A DNA stretch of 64,000 nt from Gammaproteobacteria bacterium (GTDB lineage: Bacteria; Pseudomonadota; Gammaproteobacteria; Poriferisulfidales; GCA-002705445): positions 526,525 to 590,524 of the forward strand of contig JABGXU010000007.1 of NCBI GenBank assembly GCA_018675635.1, given 5' to 3'. A program made the translations under genes and the position numbers. Shown here piece by piece: positions 48,008 through 60,496 of the stretch (the stretch's first letter is position 1; each line of letters starts with the position of its first letter). The notes under the pieces are model-generated. The model did no database searches, was not told where the DNA came from, and saw nothing but the letters and a program-made list of their open reading frames with translations.

Positions 48008-50104
48008 TTATCCTGTGTGTTTATTTATTATATCTTCAGCTATATTCCTTGGTGCTTCCATATATTTCGAAAATTCCATTGAATACACAGCTCTTCCTTG
48101 AGTTGCGGATCTTAGATCTGTAGCATAACCAAACATTTCTTTTAATGGCACTTCACCCCTAATTATTTTTCCAGCAGGGCCATCTTCCATGGCGCCTATT
48201 ATACCTCTTCTTCTGTTTAAGTCACCAACTACATCACCCATATAATCTTCAGGTGTAACAACTTCTACTTTCATTACTGGTTCTAGTAGTGCTGGGTCAG
48301 CTTTTTTAGCTCCTTCTTTAAAACCCATAGAGCCGGCTATTTTAAAAGACATTTCAGATGAATCTACATCATGAAATGTTCCGTCATAAAGAGTTACTTT
48401 TACATCTTCAACAGGATATCCAGCAATTACACCATTTAACATTTGTTCTTGAATACCTTTATCTACTGCTGGTATATATTCTCTTGGAATAGCACCACCA
48501 ACAATTTCATTTACGAATTCATATCCTTTTCCTGCTTCTTGTGGTTCTATTTTTAAATAAACATGACCATACTGTCCTCTACCGCCACTTTGCCTAATAA
48601 ATTTACTTTCTTGATCCACTGATTTTCTTATACATTCTCTATAGGCAACTTGAGGAGCACCTACATTTGCCTCAACACTAAATTCCCTTCTCATCCTATC
48701 TACAATAATTTCTAAATGTAATTCCCCCATTCCGGAAATAATTGTTTGGCCAGACTCCTCATCTGTCTTAACTCTAAATGATGGATCCTCTTGAGCTAAC
48801 TTTTGCAGAGCAATCCCCATTTTTTCTTGGTCAGCTTTTGTTTTTGGCTCAACAGCAACCGCAATTACAGGCTCAGGAAATTCCATTCGTTCTAATGTTA
48901 CTAATTTTGAAGGATCGCACAGTGTATCACCAGTTGTAACATCTTTTAAACCAACTGCTGCTGCAATATCGCCGGCTCTAACTTCTTTAATCTCTTCTCT
49001 AGAGTTTGAATGCATTTGAAGAATTCTTCCAACTCTTTCTTTTTTACCTTTTGTAGAGTTAACTACAGCGGAACCAGCCTTGAGCACACCAGAGTAGACT
49101 CTAAAGAAAGTTAATGTTCCAACAAATGGATCAGTAGCTATCTTAAACGCTAGCGCAGAAAAACCTTCATCATCAGATGCTTCTCTTGTTACTTCTTCTT
49201 CATCATCGTTTATACCCTTAATTGCTGGAATATCTACAGGAGATGGTAAATATCTTATAACTCCATCAAGCATAGCTTGAACACCTTTATTTTTAAAAGC
49301 AGATCCGCATAAAGCTGGAACAATTTCGTTTTGCAATGTTCTAATTCTTAATCCTAAGTAAATTTCTTCAGAGGATAGTTCTCCTTCGTTTAAATATTTA
49401 TCCATTAATTCTTCATTAGCTTCGGCGGCAGCTTCAACCATTTCTTCTCTGTATTTATTGCAAATTTCTTTTAGATCTTCAGGTATATCTTTCTCTTCAA
49501 AAGTTACACCCATATCTTCCTCATTCCAAAAAATAGCTTTCATCTTTATAAGATCTACAACACCCTTAAAATTATCTTCAGCGCCTATTGGAATTTGTAT
49601 AGGGACTGCGTTTGATGCAAGTCTTTCTCTTATTTGGTTTACAACTCTAATAAAATCTGCGCCTGAGCGGTCCATTTTATTAATAAATGCCAATCTTGGG
49701 ACATTGTATTTTGAAGCTTGTCTCCATACAGTCTCTGACTGAGGTTCAACTCCACCAACAGCACAAAAAACTGCACATGCGCCATCTAAAACTTTTAATG
49801 ATCTTTCTACTTCAATAGTAAAATCTACGTGACCTGGAGTATCAATTATATTAATTCTATGTTGATCAAATGATTTGTCCATCCCATCCCAAAAACAAGT
49901 AGTTGCAGCAGAAGTAATTGTGATTCCCCTTTCTTGTTCTTGTTCCATCCAGTCCATTGTTGCTGCCCCATCATGGACCTCACCAATCTTATGAGAAAGC
50001 CCTGTATAAAATAAAACACGTTCTGATGTTGTTGTTTTTCCAGCGTCTATATGAGCCATGATACCAATATTGCGGTATCGATCTAGTGGGGTTCCTCTTG
50101 ACAT
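48008..50104 (-). CDS. fusA: Elongation factor G
   Basis: 698 residues from the ATG at 50104 ([12 protein letters not shown]); the open frame extends 24 codons further but into rpsG sequence. G1 [12 protein letters not shown], the switch/G3 DTPGHVDF and G4 [10 protein letters not shown] are present. Translocase domains II-V follow, with a complete domain IV ([12 protein letters not shown]). Fourteen bp after rpsG. No tuf gene follows, unlike E. coli. Confidence 0.96.
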   Translation of the reverse strand: MSRGTPLDRYRNIGIMAHIDAGKTTTSERVLFYTGLSHKIGEVHDGAATMDWMEQEQERGITITSAATTCFWDGMDKSFDQHRINIIDTPGHVDFTIEVERSLKVLDGACAVFCAVGGVEPQSETVWRQASKYNVPRLAFINKMDRSGADFIRVVNQIRERLASNAVPIQIPIGAEDNFKGVVDLIKMKAIFWNEEDMGVTFEEKDIPEDLKEICNKYREEMVEAAAEANEELMDKYLNEGELSSEEIYLGLRIRTLQNEIVPALCGSAFKNKGVQAMLDGVIRYLPSPVDIPAIKGINDDEEEVTREASDDEGFSALAFKIATDPFVGTLTFFRVYSGVLKAGSAVVNSTKGKKERVGRILQMHSNSREEIKEVRAGDIAAAVGLKDVTTGDTLCDPSKLVTLERMEFPEPVIAVAVEPKTKADQEKMGIALQKLAQEDPSFRVKTDEESGQTIISGMGELHLEIIVDRMRREFSVEANVGAPQVAYRECIRKSVDQESKFIRQSGGRGQYGHVYLKIEPQEAGKGYEFVNEIVGGAIPREYIPAVDKGIQEQMLNGVIAGYPVEDVKVTLYDGTFHDVDSSEMSFKIAGSMGFKEGAKKADPALLEPVMKVEVVTPEDYMGDVVGDLNRRRGIIGAMEDGPAGKIIRGEVPLKEMFGYATDLRSATQGRAVYSMEFSKYMEAPRNIAEDIINKHTG

Positions 50105-50117
50105 TATTCTTCCTTGG

Positions 50118-50591
50118 TTACCATCTGAAATGTGAAAATGCTTTATTAGCTTCTGCCATTTTAAGCGTATCTTCACGCTTTTTCATTGCTGCTCCCTTAT
50201 TTTCTGACGCATCCTGAATTTCACCAGCGAGTTTGCGCATCATTGACTTTTCATTTCTTTTTCTAGCTGAATCAATTAACCATCTCATAGCTAATGTATT
50301 TTGTCTTGAGGGTTTAACTTCTACAGGAACTTGGTATGTAGCTCCACCAACTCTTCTTGATTTAACTTCTACTTGTGGGCGCACATTTTCTAGAGCTTTA
50401 TTTAAAACTAATAAACCATCCTTTGAGCTATTTTTTTGTGCCAGCACATCTAATGCTTCATAAATAATATTTTCTGCAACTGCTTTTTTTCCATGCATCA
50501 TTAATGCATTAATAAATTTAGCTAACTGTAGATCTCCGTATTTCGGATCTGGTAATATTTCTCTTTTTGGTACTTCTCTTCTTCTTGACAT
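50118..50591 (-). CDS. rpsG: 30S ribosomal protein S7
   Basis: 157 residues. [19 protein letters not shown], the beta-hairpin [20 protein letters not shown] and the C-terminal [11 protein letters not shown] are typical. Primary binder of the 16S 3' domain and, in E. coli, the repressor of the str operon. Seven bp after rpsL. Confidence 0.97.
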   Translation of the reverse strand: MSRRREVPKREILPDPKYGDLQLAKFINALMMHGKKAVAENIIYEALDVLAQKNSSKDGLLVLNKALENVRPQVEVKSRRVGGATYQVPVEVKPSRQNTLAMRWLIDSARKRNEKSMMRKLAGEIQDASENKGAAMKKREDTLKMAEANKAFSHFRW

Positions 50592-50598
50592 AATTTAA

Positions 50599-50985
50599 TT
50601 ATTTTTTTGTTTTAGATTTAGCTTTTTTAGACCCATACTTTGATCTTCCTTGTTTTCTGTTGTCAACACCTTGTGTATCTAAACTTCCCCTTACAATATG
50701 ATATCTTACTCCTGGTAAATCTTTAACTCTTCCGCCCCTTAATAAAACCACAGAATGCTCTTGAAGGTTATGTCCTTCACCACCTATATAACTTGTCACT
50801 TCAAATCCATTAGTTAATTTTACTCTAGCAACTTTTCTTAAAGCTGAATTAGGTTTTTTTGGTGTAGTTGTATAAACTCTAGTGCACACACCTCTTCGTT
50901 GAGGGCATGATTCTAAAGCTGGGACTTTACTTTTCTCCTTCTTTATTTTTCTTGGCTTTCTAACTAATTGGTTAATTGTTGTCAT
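50599..50985 (-). CDS. rpsL: 30S ribosomal protein S12
   Basis: 128 residues. Decoding-centre loops [12 protein letters not shown] and [16 protein letters not shown] carry the lysines that are wild type in streptomycin-sensitive strains. The C-terminus is a Lys/Ser-rich tail. It heads the str operon behind the strong promoter in the rpoC-rpsL gap. Confidence 0.97.
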   Translation of the reverse strand: MTTINQLVRKPRKIKKEKSKVPALESCPQRRGVCTRVYTTTPKKPNSALRKVARVKLTNGFEVTSYIGGEGHNLQEHSVVLLRGGRVKDLPGVRYHIVRGSLDTQGVDNRKQGRSKYGSKKAKSKTKK

Positions 50986-51022
50986 ATTATATTTTCTTAT
51001 TCAAAATTTCCTAGTGATGCGG

Positions 51023-51051
51023 ATTGTAGGAATAGCTTGGCCTACTGTCAA
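51023..51051 (-). promoter_or_regulatory. Strong str-operon promoter (rpsL-rpsG-fusA-rpsJ)
   Basis: On the minus strand a perfect -35 TTGACA (51051-51046), an exact 17-bp spacer and -10 TACAAT (51028-51023). It is followed by a G+C-rich CCGC discriminator of the kind associated with stringent control. The start would be near 51015, about 30 nt before rpsL. The -35 lies only 4 bp beyond the rpoC stop. This is the best sigma-70 match I saw in the window. Confidence 0.8.
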
Positions 51052-51054
51052 GGA

Positions 51055-54000
51055 TTATTCTGCATTTACCTCTTTATCATCGGATGCTTTAGGTTTATCG
51101 GGTGCAACTTCTGATAATTCTTTTTGCATAATATCTTCATTAGACATAATATCTTCATTAGACTCAGTATTTAAATTATCTTCCGTTATATTAGCTAAAT
51201 TTTCTCTTGATAATTTTCTTGCCTTATGGAAATCCAGCCCAGTTCCTGCTGGTATTAATCTACCTACAATTACATTTTCTTTTAAGCCTTTCAATGTGTC
51301 GCTTGATCCCCTAACAGCAGCTTCAGTTAAAACTCTTGTTGTTTCTTGGAATGATGCAGCTGAAATAAATGACTCTGTCACTAAAGATGCTTTAGTTATT
51401 CCTAATAAAACTGGATTAAATTCTATTGGTTTTTTCTTGTCAGAAATTAATTTTTTGTTTTCTTCTAAAACATTTGCTCTTTCTGCTTGTTCTCCTATTA
51501 AATAACTAGAATCACCTGGAGCAGTGATCTCAACTTTTCTCAACATCTGTCTAACTATAACTTCAATATGCTTATCATTTATTTTTACGCCTTGTAATCT
51601 ATAAACATTTTGAACTTCAGTAACTAAATAATCTGCTAATGCTGGTATCCCTAATAATCTCAAAATATCATGAGGAGTTAATTCTCCATCAACCACTATT
51701 TCTCCTTTCTCAATAGTTTCACCTTCATAAATATTAATATTTCTATATTTATGAATTAAAGTTTCGGTACTTTCGCCAACATCATTTGTAATTACTAATC
51801 TTAATTTTCCTTTTGTTTCTTTTCCAAAACTTACAATTCCAGAAGACTCTGCTAATATAGCTGGCTCTTTAGGTTTTCTAGCCTCAAATAAATCTGCAAC
51901 TCTTGGAAGTCCTCCAGTTATATCTTTGGTTTTAGTTATAGCTTGCGGAATTCTCGCTATAATATCTCCGGCCTCAACTTTATCACCATCTGATAGCGTA
52001 ATAATTGCTCCATCAGGTAAATTATATTCTACGCTTCCTTTATTGTTTGCAAGCTGGATTACTGGTTTAATATCTTTTGCGCCAGTTCTATTTTTTGAAT
52101 CAATTACAATTGTTGAGGATAGACCAGTAATTTCATCAGTTTTTTGATTTACTGTTACTCCATCTTCAAAATCTAAAAGTTTTACTTTACCAGCTGACTC
52201 TGTAATTATTGGTCTTGTATGAGGATCCCATGTTGCAATAGTTTGACCAGCTTCAACTTTATCACCTTCACTTATGCTTAATGAAGATCCATAAGGAACT
52301 TTATATAATTCTTTTTGTCTTCCTGCTTCATCAACTACAGATAATTCAGCTGACCTTGTAATAGTAACGTTTAATTTATCTTTCTTTTTAATAGTTTTAA
52401 TTTTTCTAAATTTTATAATGCCATTAGACTTAACCATAATGCTGTTTGTTGCAACAGAACCACTTGCCGCACCACCAATATGGAATGTCCTCATTGTTAA
52501 TTGTGTGCCGGGCTCTCCTATAGACTGAGCAGCCATAACGCCTACTGACTCACCTTCATTTACTAAATGACCTCTTGCCAGATCTCGACCGTAACACATT
52601 GAGCAAACTCCATGTTTAAGCTCGCATGTGATAGCTGTTCTAACTTTAACTTCATCTATTCCGTTTACATCTAAATCCTGTGAAATTGTTTCATCAATTA
52701 AAGTTCCTGCCTTTAACACATAATTTTTATTTATAGGTGAAACCACATCGTCAGCTAACACTCTACCTAAAACTCTTTCTGCTAATTGAACGGTAACATC
52801 TCCGCCTTCAATAATTGAATGTATCACAACTCCTTCTACTGTTCCGCAATCCACCTCTGAAACAACTAAATCTTGAGCTACATCAACTAGTCTTCTAGTT
52901 AAATAACCAGAGTTTGCTGTTTTAAGAGCTGTATCTGCCAAACCTTTCCTAGCTCCATGTGTAGAAATAAAATACTGAAGAACATTTAAACCTTCTCTGA
53001 AATTTGCAGTAATTGGTGTTTCTATAATAGAGCCATCAGGTTTTGCCATTAAGCCTCTCATTCCAGCAAGTTGTCTTATTTGCGCAGCTGATCCTCTAGC
53101 GCCAGAATCAGCCATCATAAATATTGAATTAAATGAAGGTTGTTCAACATCATTTCCTTCTGTATCTTTTTTAATATTTTTACCAAGTTTATTCATCATA
53201 GCTTTTGCAACCTGATCATTTGTTTTCGACCATATATCTACAACCTTGTTATACCTCTCTCCTCTTGTTACAAGACCAGATTGATATTGTAATTCAATTT
53301 CTTTAACTTCAGATTCGGCCACCGCTAAAATATCATTTTTTGACTCTGGGATAATCATGTCATCTAAGCAAAAAGATACTCCAGACTTTGTAGCGTACTC
53401 ATAACCCATATACATTAATTGGTCAGCGAATATAACTGTAGCTTTTAACCCTAACACTCTATAACAATTGTCAATTGCAAGTGATATTGATTTTTTATCC
53501 ATAGTTTTATTTACTAATTCAAATGGCATGCCTTGTGGAAGTATTTTTGAAAATAATGCTCTACCAACAGTTGTTTCAACTTTTTTATTAACAGCTTCAC
53601 TTTTGCCAGACTCTATAATATCCATTCTTACTATAATTTTTGCATGGATATGTGCTGTCTTTGAATAATATGCACGTGATACTTCTTCAACATTTGAAAA
53701 AATCATTCCCTCGCCTTTAACATTTATATCTTCTCTAGTTAAATAATATATTCCCAATACAATATCTTGGGATGGCACAATAATAGGCTCGCCGTTAGCT
53801 GGAGATAAAATATTATTTGTGGACATCATTAAAGATCTTGCTTCTAGTTGCGCTTCAACCGATAAAGGCACATGAACTGCCATTTGGTCTCCATCAAAAT
53901 CAGCATTAAATGCAGCACATACTAAAGGATGCAATTGAATAGCTTTTCCTTCAATTAATAAAGGCTCAAAAGCTTGTATACCAAGTCTGTGTAGAGTAGG

Positions 54001-55278
54001 CGCTCTGTTAAGTAATACTGGATGCTCTCTAATTACTTCATCTAAAATATCCCAAACTTCAGCTCCTTCTTTTTCAACTAATTTTTTTGCAGCTTTTATA
54101 GTTGTAGCCAATCCTCTTGAATGTAATTTGCTAAAAATAAATGGTTTAAATAATTCTAAAGCCATTTTTTTTGGAATACCACATTGGTGAAGTCTTAATG
54201 TGGGTCCAGTTACAATAACTGATCTTCCAGAATAATCCACACGCTTACCTAATAAATTTTGTCTAAATCTTCCTTGTTTACCCTTTATTAATTCAGCTAA
54301 AGATTTTAATGGTCTTTTATTACTTCCAGTAATTGCTCTTCCTCTTCTTCCATTATCAAGTAGTGCATCTACAGCCTCCTGCAACATTCTTTTTTCATTT
54401 CTAACAATGATGTCAGGCGCGTTTAATTCTAATAAACGTCTTAATCTATTATTCCTGTTAATTACTCTTCTATATAAATCATTTAAATCAGAAGTAGCAA
54501 ATCTACCACCATCAAGTGGAACAAGAGGTCTTAAATCTGGTGGCAATACAGGTAAGGATCTTAAAATCATCCATTGAGGTTTATTGCCTGAGGTTATAAA
54601 GTACTCAACAAGCTTTAATCTTTTTGTTAATCTTTTTATTTTAGCTTCTGATTTTGTTGCTGCCAACTCTTCACGAAGAGTAATTGTTTCTTGATTCAAA
54701 TCAATAGCATCAAGCATATCTAAAATTGCTTCTGCTCCCATTTTTGCAACAAAGTCATCGCCATATTGTTCGATAGCATCATAATATGTTTCATCAGACA
54801 ATAATTGGCATTTCTCTAAATCTGTAAATCCTGGATCGATAACAACAAAAGCTTCGAAATATAATATTCTTTCTATATCTCTTAATGTCATGTCTAACAA
54901 TAAACCAATTCTTGATGGTAAAGATTTTAAAAGCCATATGTGTGCAACTGGACATGCTAATTCTATATGCCCCATCCTTTCCCTTCTAACTTTTGTTAAA
55001 GTAACTTCAACTCCGCATTTTTCACAAACAACACCTCTATGCTTTAATCTTTTATATTTTCCACATAAACATTCGTAGTCTTTAATTGGCCCAAATGTTT
55101 TAGCGCAAAATAAACCATCTCTTTCTGGTTTGAAAGTTCTATAATTAATAGTCTCAGGTTTTTTCACTTCTCCAAATGACCATGATCTAATCATTTCTGG
55201 TGATGCTAGGCCAACCCTAATAGCATCAAAATCATCATTGTTTGTTTGTTGTTTAAAAAAACTAATTAAATCTTTCAT
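51055..55278 (-). CDS. rpoC: RNA polymerase beta' subunit
   Basis: 1407 residues, the same length as E. coli. N-terminal zinc site [22 protein letters not shown] (ends in CxxC), the catalytic Mg motif [12 protein letters not shown], the bridge/trigger region ([22 protein letters not shown]) and the second zinc cluster ([15 protein letters not shown]). The acidic tail contains a repeated SNEDIM motif from an 18-bp duplication. Its ATG overlaps the rpoB stop by 4 bp. Confidence 0.97.
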   Translation of the reverse strand: MKDLISFFKQQTNNDDFDAIRVGLASPEMIRSWSFGEVKKPETINYRTFKPERDGLFCAKTFGPIKDYECLCGKYKRLKHRGVVCEKCGVEVTLTKVRRERMGHIELACPVAHIWLLKSLPSRIGLLLDMTLRDIERILYFEAFVVIDPGFTDLEKCQLLSDETYYDAIEQYGDDFVAKMGAEAILDMLDAIDLNQETITLREELAATKSEAKIKRLTKRLKLVEYFITSGNKPQWMILRSLPVLPPDLRPLVPLDGGRFATSDLNDLYRRVINRNNRLRRLLELNAPDIIVRNEKRMLQEAVDALLDNGRRGRAITGSNKRPLKSLAELIKGKQGRFRQNLLGKRVDYSGRSVIVTGPTLRLHQCGIPKKMALELFKPFIFSKLHSRGLATTIKAAKKLVEKEGAEVWDILDEVIREHPVLLNRAPTLHRLGIQAFEPLLIEGKAIQLHPLVCAAFNADFDGDQMAVHVPLSVEAQLEARSLMMSTNNILSPANGEPIIVPSQDIVLGIYYLTREDINVKGEGMIFSNVEEVSRAYYSKTAHIHAKIIVRMDIIESGKSEAVNKKVETTVGRALFSKILPQGMPFELVNKTMDKKSISLAIDNCYRVLGLKATVIFADQLMYMGYEYATKSGVSFCLDDMIIPESKNDILAVAESEVKEIELQYQSGLVTRGERYNKVVDIWSKTNDQVAKAMMNKLGKNIKKDTEGNDVEQPSFNSIFMMADSGARGSAAQIRQLAGMRGLMAKPDGSIIETPITANFREGLNVLQYFISTHGARKGLADTALKTANSGYLTRRLVDVAQDLVVSEVDCGTVEGVVIHSIIEGGDVTVQLAERVLGRVLADDVVSPINKNYVLKAGTLIDETISQDLDVNGIDEVKVRTAITCELKHGVCSMCYGRDLARGHLVNEGESVGVMAAQSIGEPGTQLTMRTFHIGGAASGSVATNSIMVKSNGIIKFRKIKTIKKKDKLNVTITRSAELSVVDEAGRQKELYKVPYGSSLSISEGDKVEAGQTIATWDPHTRPIITESAGKVKLLDFEDGVTVNQKTDEITGLSSTIVIDSKNRTGAKDIKPVIQLANNKGSVEYNLPDGAIITLSDGDKVEAGDIIARIPQAITKTKDITGGLPRVADLFEARKPKEPAILAESSGIVSFGKETKGKLRLVITNDVGESTETLIHKYRNINIYEGETIEKGEIVVDGELTPHDILRLLGIPALADYLVTEVQNVYRLQGVKINDKHIEVIVRQMLRKVEITAPGDSSYLIGEQAERANVLEENKKLISDKKKPIEFNPVLLGITKASLVTESFISAASFQETTRVLTEAAVRGSSDTLKGLKENVIVGRLIPAGTGLDFHKARKLSRENLANITEDNLNTESNEDIMSNEDIMQKELSEVAPDKPKASDDKEVNAE
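51127..51162 (-). repeat. 18-bp tandem duplication in the rpoC 3' end
   Basis: Two perfect direct copies of an 18-bp unit (51127-51144 and 51145-51162; plus-strand unit cataatatcttcattaga) encode SNEDIM twice in the acidic C-terminal tail of beta'. The duplication keeps the frame and lies outside conserved domains. Confidence 0.9.
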
Positions 55279-58200
55279 TCAAGCTCTTCCTTTGTAAGTT
55301 CAATATTTATACCTAATGATTTAATTTCCTTCATTAAAACATTAAAAGATTCTGGCATTCCAGCATCTATGTTTTGAGTATTATCAACAATATTTTTATA
55401 CATCTTGTTTCTTCCACTAACGTCATCAGATTTTACTGTTAACATTTCTTGAAGAGTGAAGCCAGCACCATATGCTTCTAACGCCCAAACTTCCATTTCT
55501 CCAAATCTTTGGCCACCAAATTGAGCTTTCCCACCAAGTGGTTGTTGTGTCACTAAACTATATGGGCCAGTTGATCTAGCATGCATTTTATCATCAACTA
55601 AATGATTCAATTTTAATACATTCATATAACCTACTGTGATTTCTCGGTCAAAAAATTCTCCTGTTCTTCCATCAATTAATTTTGTTTGTCCAGACACTGG
55701 TAGATCAGCTAATTTTAACATCTCTTTTATTTCAGCCTCGTTTGCCCCATCAAAAACAGGAGTTGCCATTGGGACGCCACCTCTTAAATTACTTGCTAGA
55801 GTCATAACTTCATCGTCAGTAAAATCTTTTAAATCAGATTTCTGGTTTAAACCAACACTATAAATCGTTTCTAAAAATCTTCTTATATTTTTAACTGATG
55901 AAGACTCATCTATCATCTTAGCTATTTTAATGCCCAAACCTTTCGCTGCCCAACCTAAGTGAGTTTCTAAAACCTGACCAACATTCATTCTAGATGGAAC
56001 ACCTAATGGATTTAAAACAACATCAACAGGAGTTCCATCTTCCATATGCGGCATATCTTCAACAGGAACTATCATTGAAATAACACCTTTATTTCCATGT
56101 CTTCCAGCCATTTTATCACCAGGCTGCAATCTTCTTTTAACTGCTAAATAAACTTTAATAATTTTTAATACACCAGGAAGTAAGTCTCCTCCTGCTGTAA
56201 TCTTAGCTTCTTGTTTTTCTAAAGTATCTTTAAGATTATTTTTTTGTTTAGTTAATTGTTTAGCTAATTTTTCTAGCTGCAAATTAATTTTTTCATCTCT
56301 TATTCTTATATCTAGCCACTTATCTTTATCTAGAGAATTAAGATAATCTTCTGTAACCTTGTCACCTTTTTTAAGATTATTTGGACCGCCTTCAGAAATC
56401 TTATTAAGTATTATATTTTTTACTCTAAATAAAATATCATATTCATAAATTCTTAGTTGATCAGCAATATCTTTTTTTGCTTGCTCGACTTGTTCTGTTT
56501 CAATATCAATTGATCTTTCATCTTTCTCTATGCCGTCTCTCGTATAAACTCTAACATCAATAACTGTTCCTTCAATTCCAGATGGAACACGCAAAGATGT
56601 ATCTTTTACGTCTGAGGCTTTCTCTCCGAAAATAGCTCTTAATAATTTTTCTTCTGGAGATAATTGTGTTTCACCTTTAGGAGTAACTTTCCCAGCTAAT
56701 ATGTCATTAGGGCTAACTTCAGCTCCTACATAAACAATTCCAGATTCGTCAAGCTTACCTAATAAGCTTTCACTAACATTAGGTATATCTGCAGTAATTT
56801 CTTCTGCTCCCAATTTTGTATCTCTAGTAACGCATGTTAATTCCTCAATATGAATTGTTGTAAATCTGTCTTCCTCAACAACTCTATCTGAAATTAGAAT
56901 TGAATCTTCAAAGTTATATCCATTCCATGGCATAAACGCAATCAACATATTTTGACCAAGAGCTAATTCACCAAGGTCTGTTGACGGTCCATCTGCTAGA
57001 ACATCGTTTTTTGCAATAACATCACCAACTTTTACAAGTGGTTTTTGATTTATACATGTATTTTGATTTGATCTTGTATATTTTGTTAAATTATAAATAT
57101 CAACGCCAGCTTCTTCAGACGTTGTTTCTGAATCATTCACACTCACTACTATTCTTCCAGCATCAATGCTGTCTACAGCTCCACCTCTACTTGCGATTAA
57201 CGCAGCTTGAGAATCTCTTGCAATAACTCTCTCCATTCCTGTTCCTACTAATGGTTTTTCTGCTATTAATGTTGGAACAGCTTGTCTTTGCATATTTGAT
57301 CCCATTAAAGCTCTATTTGCATCATCATGCTCTAAAAATGGGATTACTGATGAAGCAACAGAAACTATCTGCATTGGAGAAACATCCATATAATTAATTT
57401 TATCTGGGGTGAACATCTCAAATTCATTCGAGTATCTACATGAAATAGAATCATCCTGAAATTTTCCTTTATTATCTAATTCAGCATTTGCTTGAGCAAT
57501 AACATATTTTGACTCATCAATAGCTGATAGATATTCAATGTCTGAGGTTACTTTGCCTTTAACTACTTTTCTATAAGGAGTTTCAAGAAAACCATATTTA
57601 TTTGTTCTAGAAAAAACAGCTAAAGAATTTATAAGACCTATATTTGGTCCTTCTGGTGTTTCAATTGGGCAAACCCTTCCGTAGTGAGTTGGATGAACAT
57701 CCCTAACTTCAAACCCAGCTCTTTCCCTAGTAAGTCCTCCAGGACCTAATGCTGATATTCTTCTTTTATGTGTAATTTCAGATAAAGGATTATTTTGATC
57801 CATGAACTGTGATAACTGACTAGAGCCAAAAAATTCTTTGATTGCCGCCATTACTGGTTTAGCATTAATTAATTCTTGTGGCATTAAACCTTCAGATTCA
57901 GCTATAGTTAGTCTCTCTTTAACTGCTCTTTCTACTCTTACCAAACCAACTCTATATACATTTTCAATCATTTCACCAACAGAACGAACTCTTCTATTAC
58001 CTAAATGATCAATATCATCAACAGTGCCATTACCATTTCTAATGTTCACAAGTTCTTGCATAACATCTACAACATCTTGTTTAGTAAGAATGCCGCCTAA
58101 ACTTGAATCCTTGGATAAACGAGCATTAAATTTCATTCTACCTACTTCAGATAAATCATATCTTTCTCCGACAAAAAATAAATTCGTAAATAAATTTTGA

Positions 58201-59351
58201 GCAGCTTCTTTTGTAGGTGGCTCACCAGGTCTCATCATTTTATAAATTTCTACTTGAGCTTCTAGTTGATTAGTTGAAGGATCAATCAATAAAGTATTAG
58301 AGATATATGGGCCATTATCTATTTCATTCGTAAATATGATTTTAAAACCTTCTAAATTTAATTTTTTTATTAAATCAATGTTTTCATTATCTATTGTTGT
58401 ATTTAATGGAACAATAATTTCACCGGTTTCAGAATCAATTATATCTTCGGCTAATATTTTTCCATAAAGGTATTCTTCACTAATAGATAAAAATTCTATT
58501 TTAGCATCTTGAAGCTGGCTTACATGTCTTGCATTAAATATTTTACCAGGCGCAATAACAACTTTATTTTTTATTTTTAATTCATCTGTTGCAACTGTAC
58601 CTTTTAACCTTTCTGGAATTAATTTTAACTTAAATAAATCTTTTTCTAATTTAATTTCATCTTTCTCAAAAAATAAATCAATAATTTCAGAAGTTTCATA
58701 ACCTAAAGCTCTAAGCAAAATAGTTGCTGGCATTTTTCTTTTTCTGTCAATTCTTGCAAAAATAGAATCTTTAGGATCAAATTCAAAGTCTAACCATGAC
58801 CCACGATAAGGAATTATTCTTGCTGAATATAATAATTTTCCTGAAGAATGAGTTTTACCTTTATCATGATCAAAAAATACTCCGGGCGATCTATGTAATT
58901 GAGAAACCACTACTCTTTCTGTGCCGTTTATTACAAAAGAACCTTTGCCAGTCATTAATGGTATATCTCCCATAAATACTTCTTGTTCTTTTATATCTTT
59001 AACTTTTTCAAAATTTTCACGTTCGCATATTACTAGTCTCATTAATACTTTTAGAGGTGCTGAATATGTTAAACCTCTTAATTGACATTCCTGGACATTA
59101 AATAATGGAGATCCAACACTATAATCTATATATTCTAATCTAACATGACCTGAGTGGCTTACTATTGGAAAAACCGAATTAAAAGCCTTATGTATTCCTG
59201 ATACTGCTCTTTTTTCAGAATTATCATCTGTATTTAAAAAACCACTATATGAATCTGTTTGTATATCAAGCATTGGGGGTATATCAATTACTTGTTTTCT
59301 TTTCCCAAAGTTCTTTCTGATTCTTTTCTTTTCTGTATATGTGTATTCCAT
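55275..59351 (-). CDS. rpoB: RNA polymerase beta subunit
   Basis: 1358 residues from the ATG at 59351 ([19 protein letters not shown]), which has AGGG just upstream; the open frame reaches a TTG at 59384 in the leader. The rifampicin-binding region is present ([30 protein letters not shown]), as are [10 protein letters not shown] and the C-terminal [18 protein letters not shown]. The residues I can read at the usual rifampicin-resistance positions (D, H, S of FMDQNN/THK/ISALG) look wild type. Confidence 0.97.
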   Translation of the reverse strand: MEYTYTEKKRIRKNFGKRKQVIDIPPMLDIQTDSYSGFLNTDDNSEKRAVSGIHKAFNSVFPIVSHSGHVRLEYIDYSVGSPLFNVQECQLRGLTYSAPLKVLMRLVICERENFEKVKDIKEQEVFMGDIPLMTGKGSFVINGTERVVVSQLHRSPGVFFDHDKGKTHSSGKLLYSARIIPYRGSWLDFEFDPKDSIFARIDRKRKMPATILLRALGYETSEIIDLFFEKDEIKLEKDLFKLKLIPERLKGTVATDELKIKNKVVIAPGKIFNARHVSQLQDAKIEFLSISEEYLYGKILAEDIIDSETGEIIVPLNTTIDNENIDLIKKLNLEGFKIIFTNEIDNGPYISNTLLIDPSTNQLEAQVEIYKMMRPGEPPTKEAAQNLFTNLFFVGERYDLSEVGRMKFNARLSKDSSLGGILTKQDVVDVMQELVNIRNGNGTVDDIDHLGNRRVRSVGEMIENVYRVGLVRVERAVKERLTIAESEGLMPQELINAKPVMAAIKEFFGSSQLSQFMDQNNPLSEITHKRRISALGPGGLTRERAGFEVRDVHPTHYGRVCPIETPEGPNIGLINSLAVFSRTNKYGFLETPYRKVVKGKVTSDIEYLSAIDESKYVIAQANAELDNKGKFQDDSISCRYSNEFEMFTPDKINYMDVSPMQIVSVASSVIPFLEHDDANRALMGSNMQRQAVPTLIAEKPLVGTGMERVIARDSQAALIASRGGAVDSIDAGRIVVSVNDSETTSEEAGVDIYNLTKYTRSNQNTCINQKPLVKVGDVIAKNDVLADGPSTDLGELALGQNMLIAFMPWNGYNFEDSILISDRVVEEDRFTTIHIEELTCVTRDTKLGAEEITADIPNVSESLLGKLDESGIVYVGAEVSPNDILAGKVTPKGETQLSPEEKLLRAIFGEKASDVKDTSLRVPSGIEGTVIDVRVYTRDGIEKDERSIDIETEQVEQAKKDIADQLRIYEYDILFRVKNIILNKISEGGPNNLKKGDKVTEDYLNSLDKDKWLDIRIRDEKINLQLEKLAKQLTKQKNNLKDTLEKQEAKITAGGDLLPGVLKIIKVYLAVKRRLQPGDKMAGRHGNKGVISMIVPVEDMPHMEDGTPVDVVLNPLGVPSRMNVGQVLETHLGWAAKGLGIKIAKMIDESSSVKNIRRFLETIYSVGLNQKSDLKDFTDDEVMTLASNLRGGVPMATPVFDGANEAEIKEMLKLADLPVSGQTKLIDGRTGEFFDREITVGYMNVLKLNHLVDDKMHARSTGPYSLVTQQPLGGKAQFGGQRFGEMEVWALEAYGAGFTLQEMLTVKSDDVSGRNKMYKNIVDNTQNIDAGMPESFNVLMKEIKSLGINIELTKEELE

Positions 59352-59378
59352 TTTTACCCTAAAATATTTATATTTAAA

Positions 59379-59414
59379 AAACAAAAATTCTGCCAGTAAC
59401 TAAGAGTTACTAGC
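59379..59414 (-). terminator. Attenuator-like hairpin between rplL and rpoB
   Basis: On the minus strand GCTAGTAACT (59414-59405) pairs with AGTTACTGGC (59401-59392), a 10-bp stem with one G-U pair and a 3-nt loop, followed by GAA and a broken T-run (TTTTTG then T6). It is too close to rpoB to end the operon. It probably lowers read-through into rpoBC, as the known E. coli rplL-rpoB attenuator does. Confidence 0.55.
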
Positions 59415-59443
59415 ATTACCTAATTAAACTTTATAAAAAACTT

Positions 59444-59821
59444 CTAACTGAGCTCAACTGTTGCTCCAGCTTCCTCTAATTGTTTTTTAAAATCATCTGC
59501 TTCTTTTTTTGAAACATCTTCTTTTACTGTAACAGGCGCGCCTTCAACCATGTCTTTAGCATCTTTTAAGCCAAGTCCTGTAATAGCTCTAACTACTTTA
59601 ATAACTGCTACTTTATTTTCACCAAAACTACTCATTTTAATTGTAAATTCTGACTGTTCTTCTGCTACTACTGCTGCTCCGCCTGCTACTGGTGCTGGTG
59701 CTGCTGCAACTGATGCTGCAGATACGCCAAATTTTTCTTCCATTGCATTAACAAGCTCAACAACATCCATAACACTCATATTAGATATTGAATCTAATAT
59801 ATCTTCTTTTGATACCGCCAT
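59444..59821 (-). CDS. rplL: 50S ribosomal protein L7/L12
   Basis: 125 residues. N-terminal dimerisation domain (about 1-35), Ala/Pro/Val hinge ([17 protein letters not shown], about 36-52), and the factor-binding C-terminal domain with [20 protein letters not shown]. The flexible stalk that recruits EF-Tu and EF-G. 33 bp after rplJ. Confidence 0.97.
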   Translation of the reverse strand: MAVSKEDILDSISNMSVMDVVELVNAMEEKFGVSAASVAAAPAPVAGGAAVVAEEQSEFTIKMSSFGENKVAVIKVVRAITGLGLKDAKDMVEGAPVTVKEDVSKKEADDFKKQLEEAGATVELS

Positions 59822-59854
59822 TTTAACTCCTAGTATAAATACTTAATAAATTTT

Positions 59855-60382
59855 TTAATTTTTCTCTAACTTTATTTTATATGCTGAAAGAGTCTGAACC
59901 AATTTTATATTTGGCGCAGACAAAGTTCTTACAAATTTTTCTATTGGTAATTTCATAACAGTCATTAGCATACTAATCGCTTTATCTTTGTTTGGTAATG
60001 CTGCTATTTGTTTTATTTTAGCAACATCAACTAACTCTCCATTAACGGCAACTACTACAGGTCTTAAAAGTTTATTATCCTTTTGAAAATCAGTAATCAA
60101 TTTAGCAGCTGAGCCAAGGTCTTCTTTTGAAAATGCAAATATTAAAGGACCTTTTAATGACGAATCCATGCATTCAAATTCAGTATCTTTAATTGCTCTT
60201 TTTGCTAAACTATTTTTAATAACTTTTATATACACCCCTAAATCTCTTGCATTACTTCTTAAGGCCATTAGGTCATGTACTGTTAAACCCCTGTATTCTG
60301 CTGCAACAGCAGACTGCGCGGTAGATGCAACTTCAAAAACCTCTTTAACCACATCTTTTTTTTCACCAATATTTAATGCCAC
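59855..60382 (-). CDS. rplJ: 50S ribosomal protein L10
   Basis: 175 residues, GTG start (MALNIGEKK, matching the usual MALN N-terminus). RGLTVHDLMALRSNARDLGV and FECMDSSLKGPLIFAFS fit the family; the C-terminal helices anchor L7/L12 dimers. In E. coli the L10-L12 complex binds its own leader to repress translation, and a suitable stem lies upstream. Confidence 0.96.
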   Translation of the reverse strand: MALNIGEKKDVVKEVFEVASTAQSAVAAEYRGLTVHDLMALRSNARDLGVYIKVIKNSLAKRAIKDTEFECMDSSLKGPLIFAFSKEDLGSAAKLITDFQKDNKLLRPVVVAVNGELVDVAKIKQIAALPNKDKAISMLMTVMKLPIEKFVRTLSAPNIKLVQTLSAYKIKLEKN

Positions 60383-60399
60383 TTTATTACTCCAAACTT

Positions 60400-60480
60400 G
60401 TGATACCTTTCAGTATATTTATCTACGTAGGAAATTAAGCATTAAATGCACCTACGGTCTTTGATAGCTGTCTAAACTAA
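60400..60480 (-). promoter_or_regulatory. Probable L10 leader (autoregulatory RNA) upstream of rplJ
   Basis: The 114-bp rplA-rplJ gap has, on the minus strand, CGTAGG (60456-60451) pairing with CCTACG (60431-60426). The stem encloses a small GCAT-TTA-ATGC hairpin and an A/T-rich internal part. Placement and shape fit the L10-L12 binding leader found before rplJ in many bacteria, but I could not align the kink-turn base by base. Confidence 0.45.
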
Positions 60481-60496
60481 AACAACCTCACAAAGC

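Noticed and set aside
50105..50176. N-terminal extension of EF-G
   Set aside because: The extra 24 codons lie in the rpsG 3' end and do not resemble EF-G; the ATG at 50104 gives the standard N-terminus.
59352..59384. Extended RpoB N-terminus from a TTG
   Set aside because: It lies in the leader next to the hairpin T-run; the ATG at 59351 has a ribosome site and fits the family.
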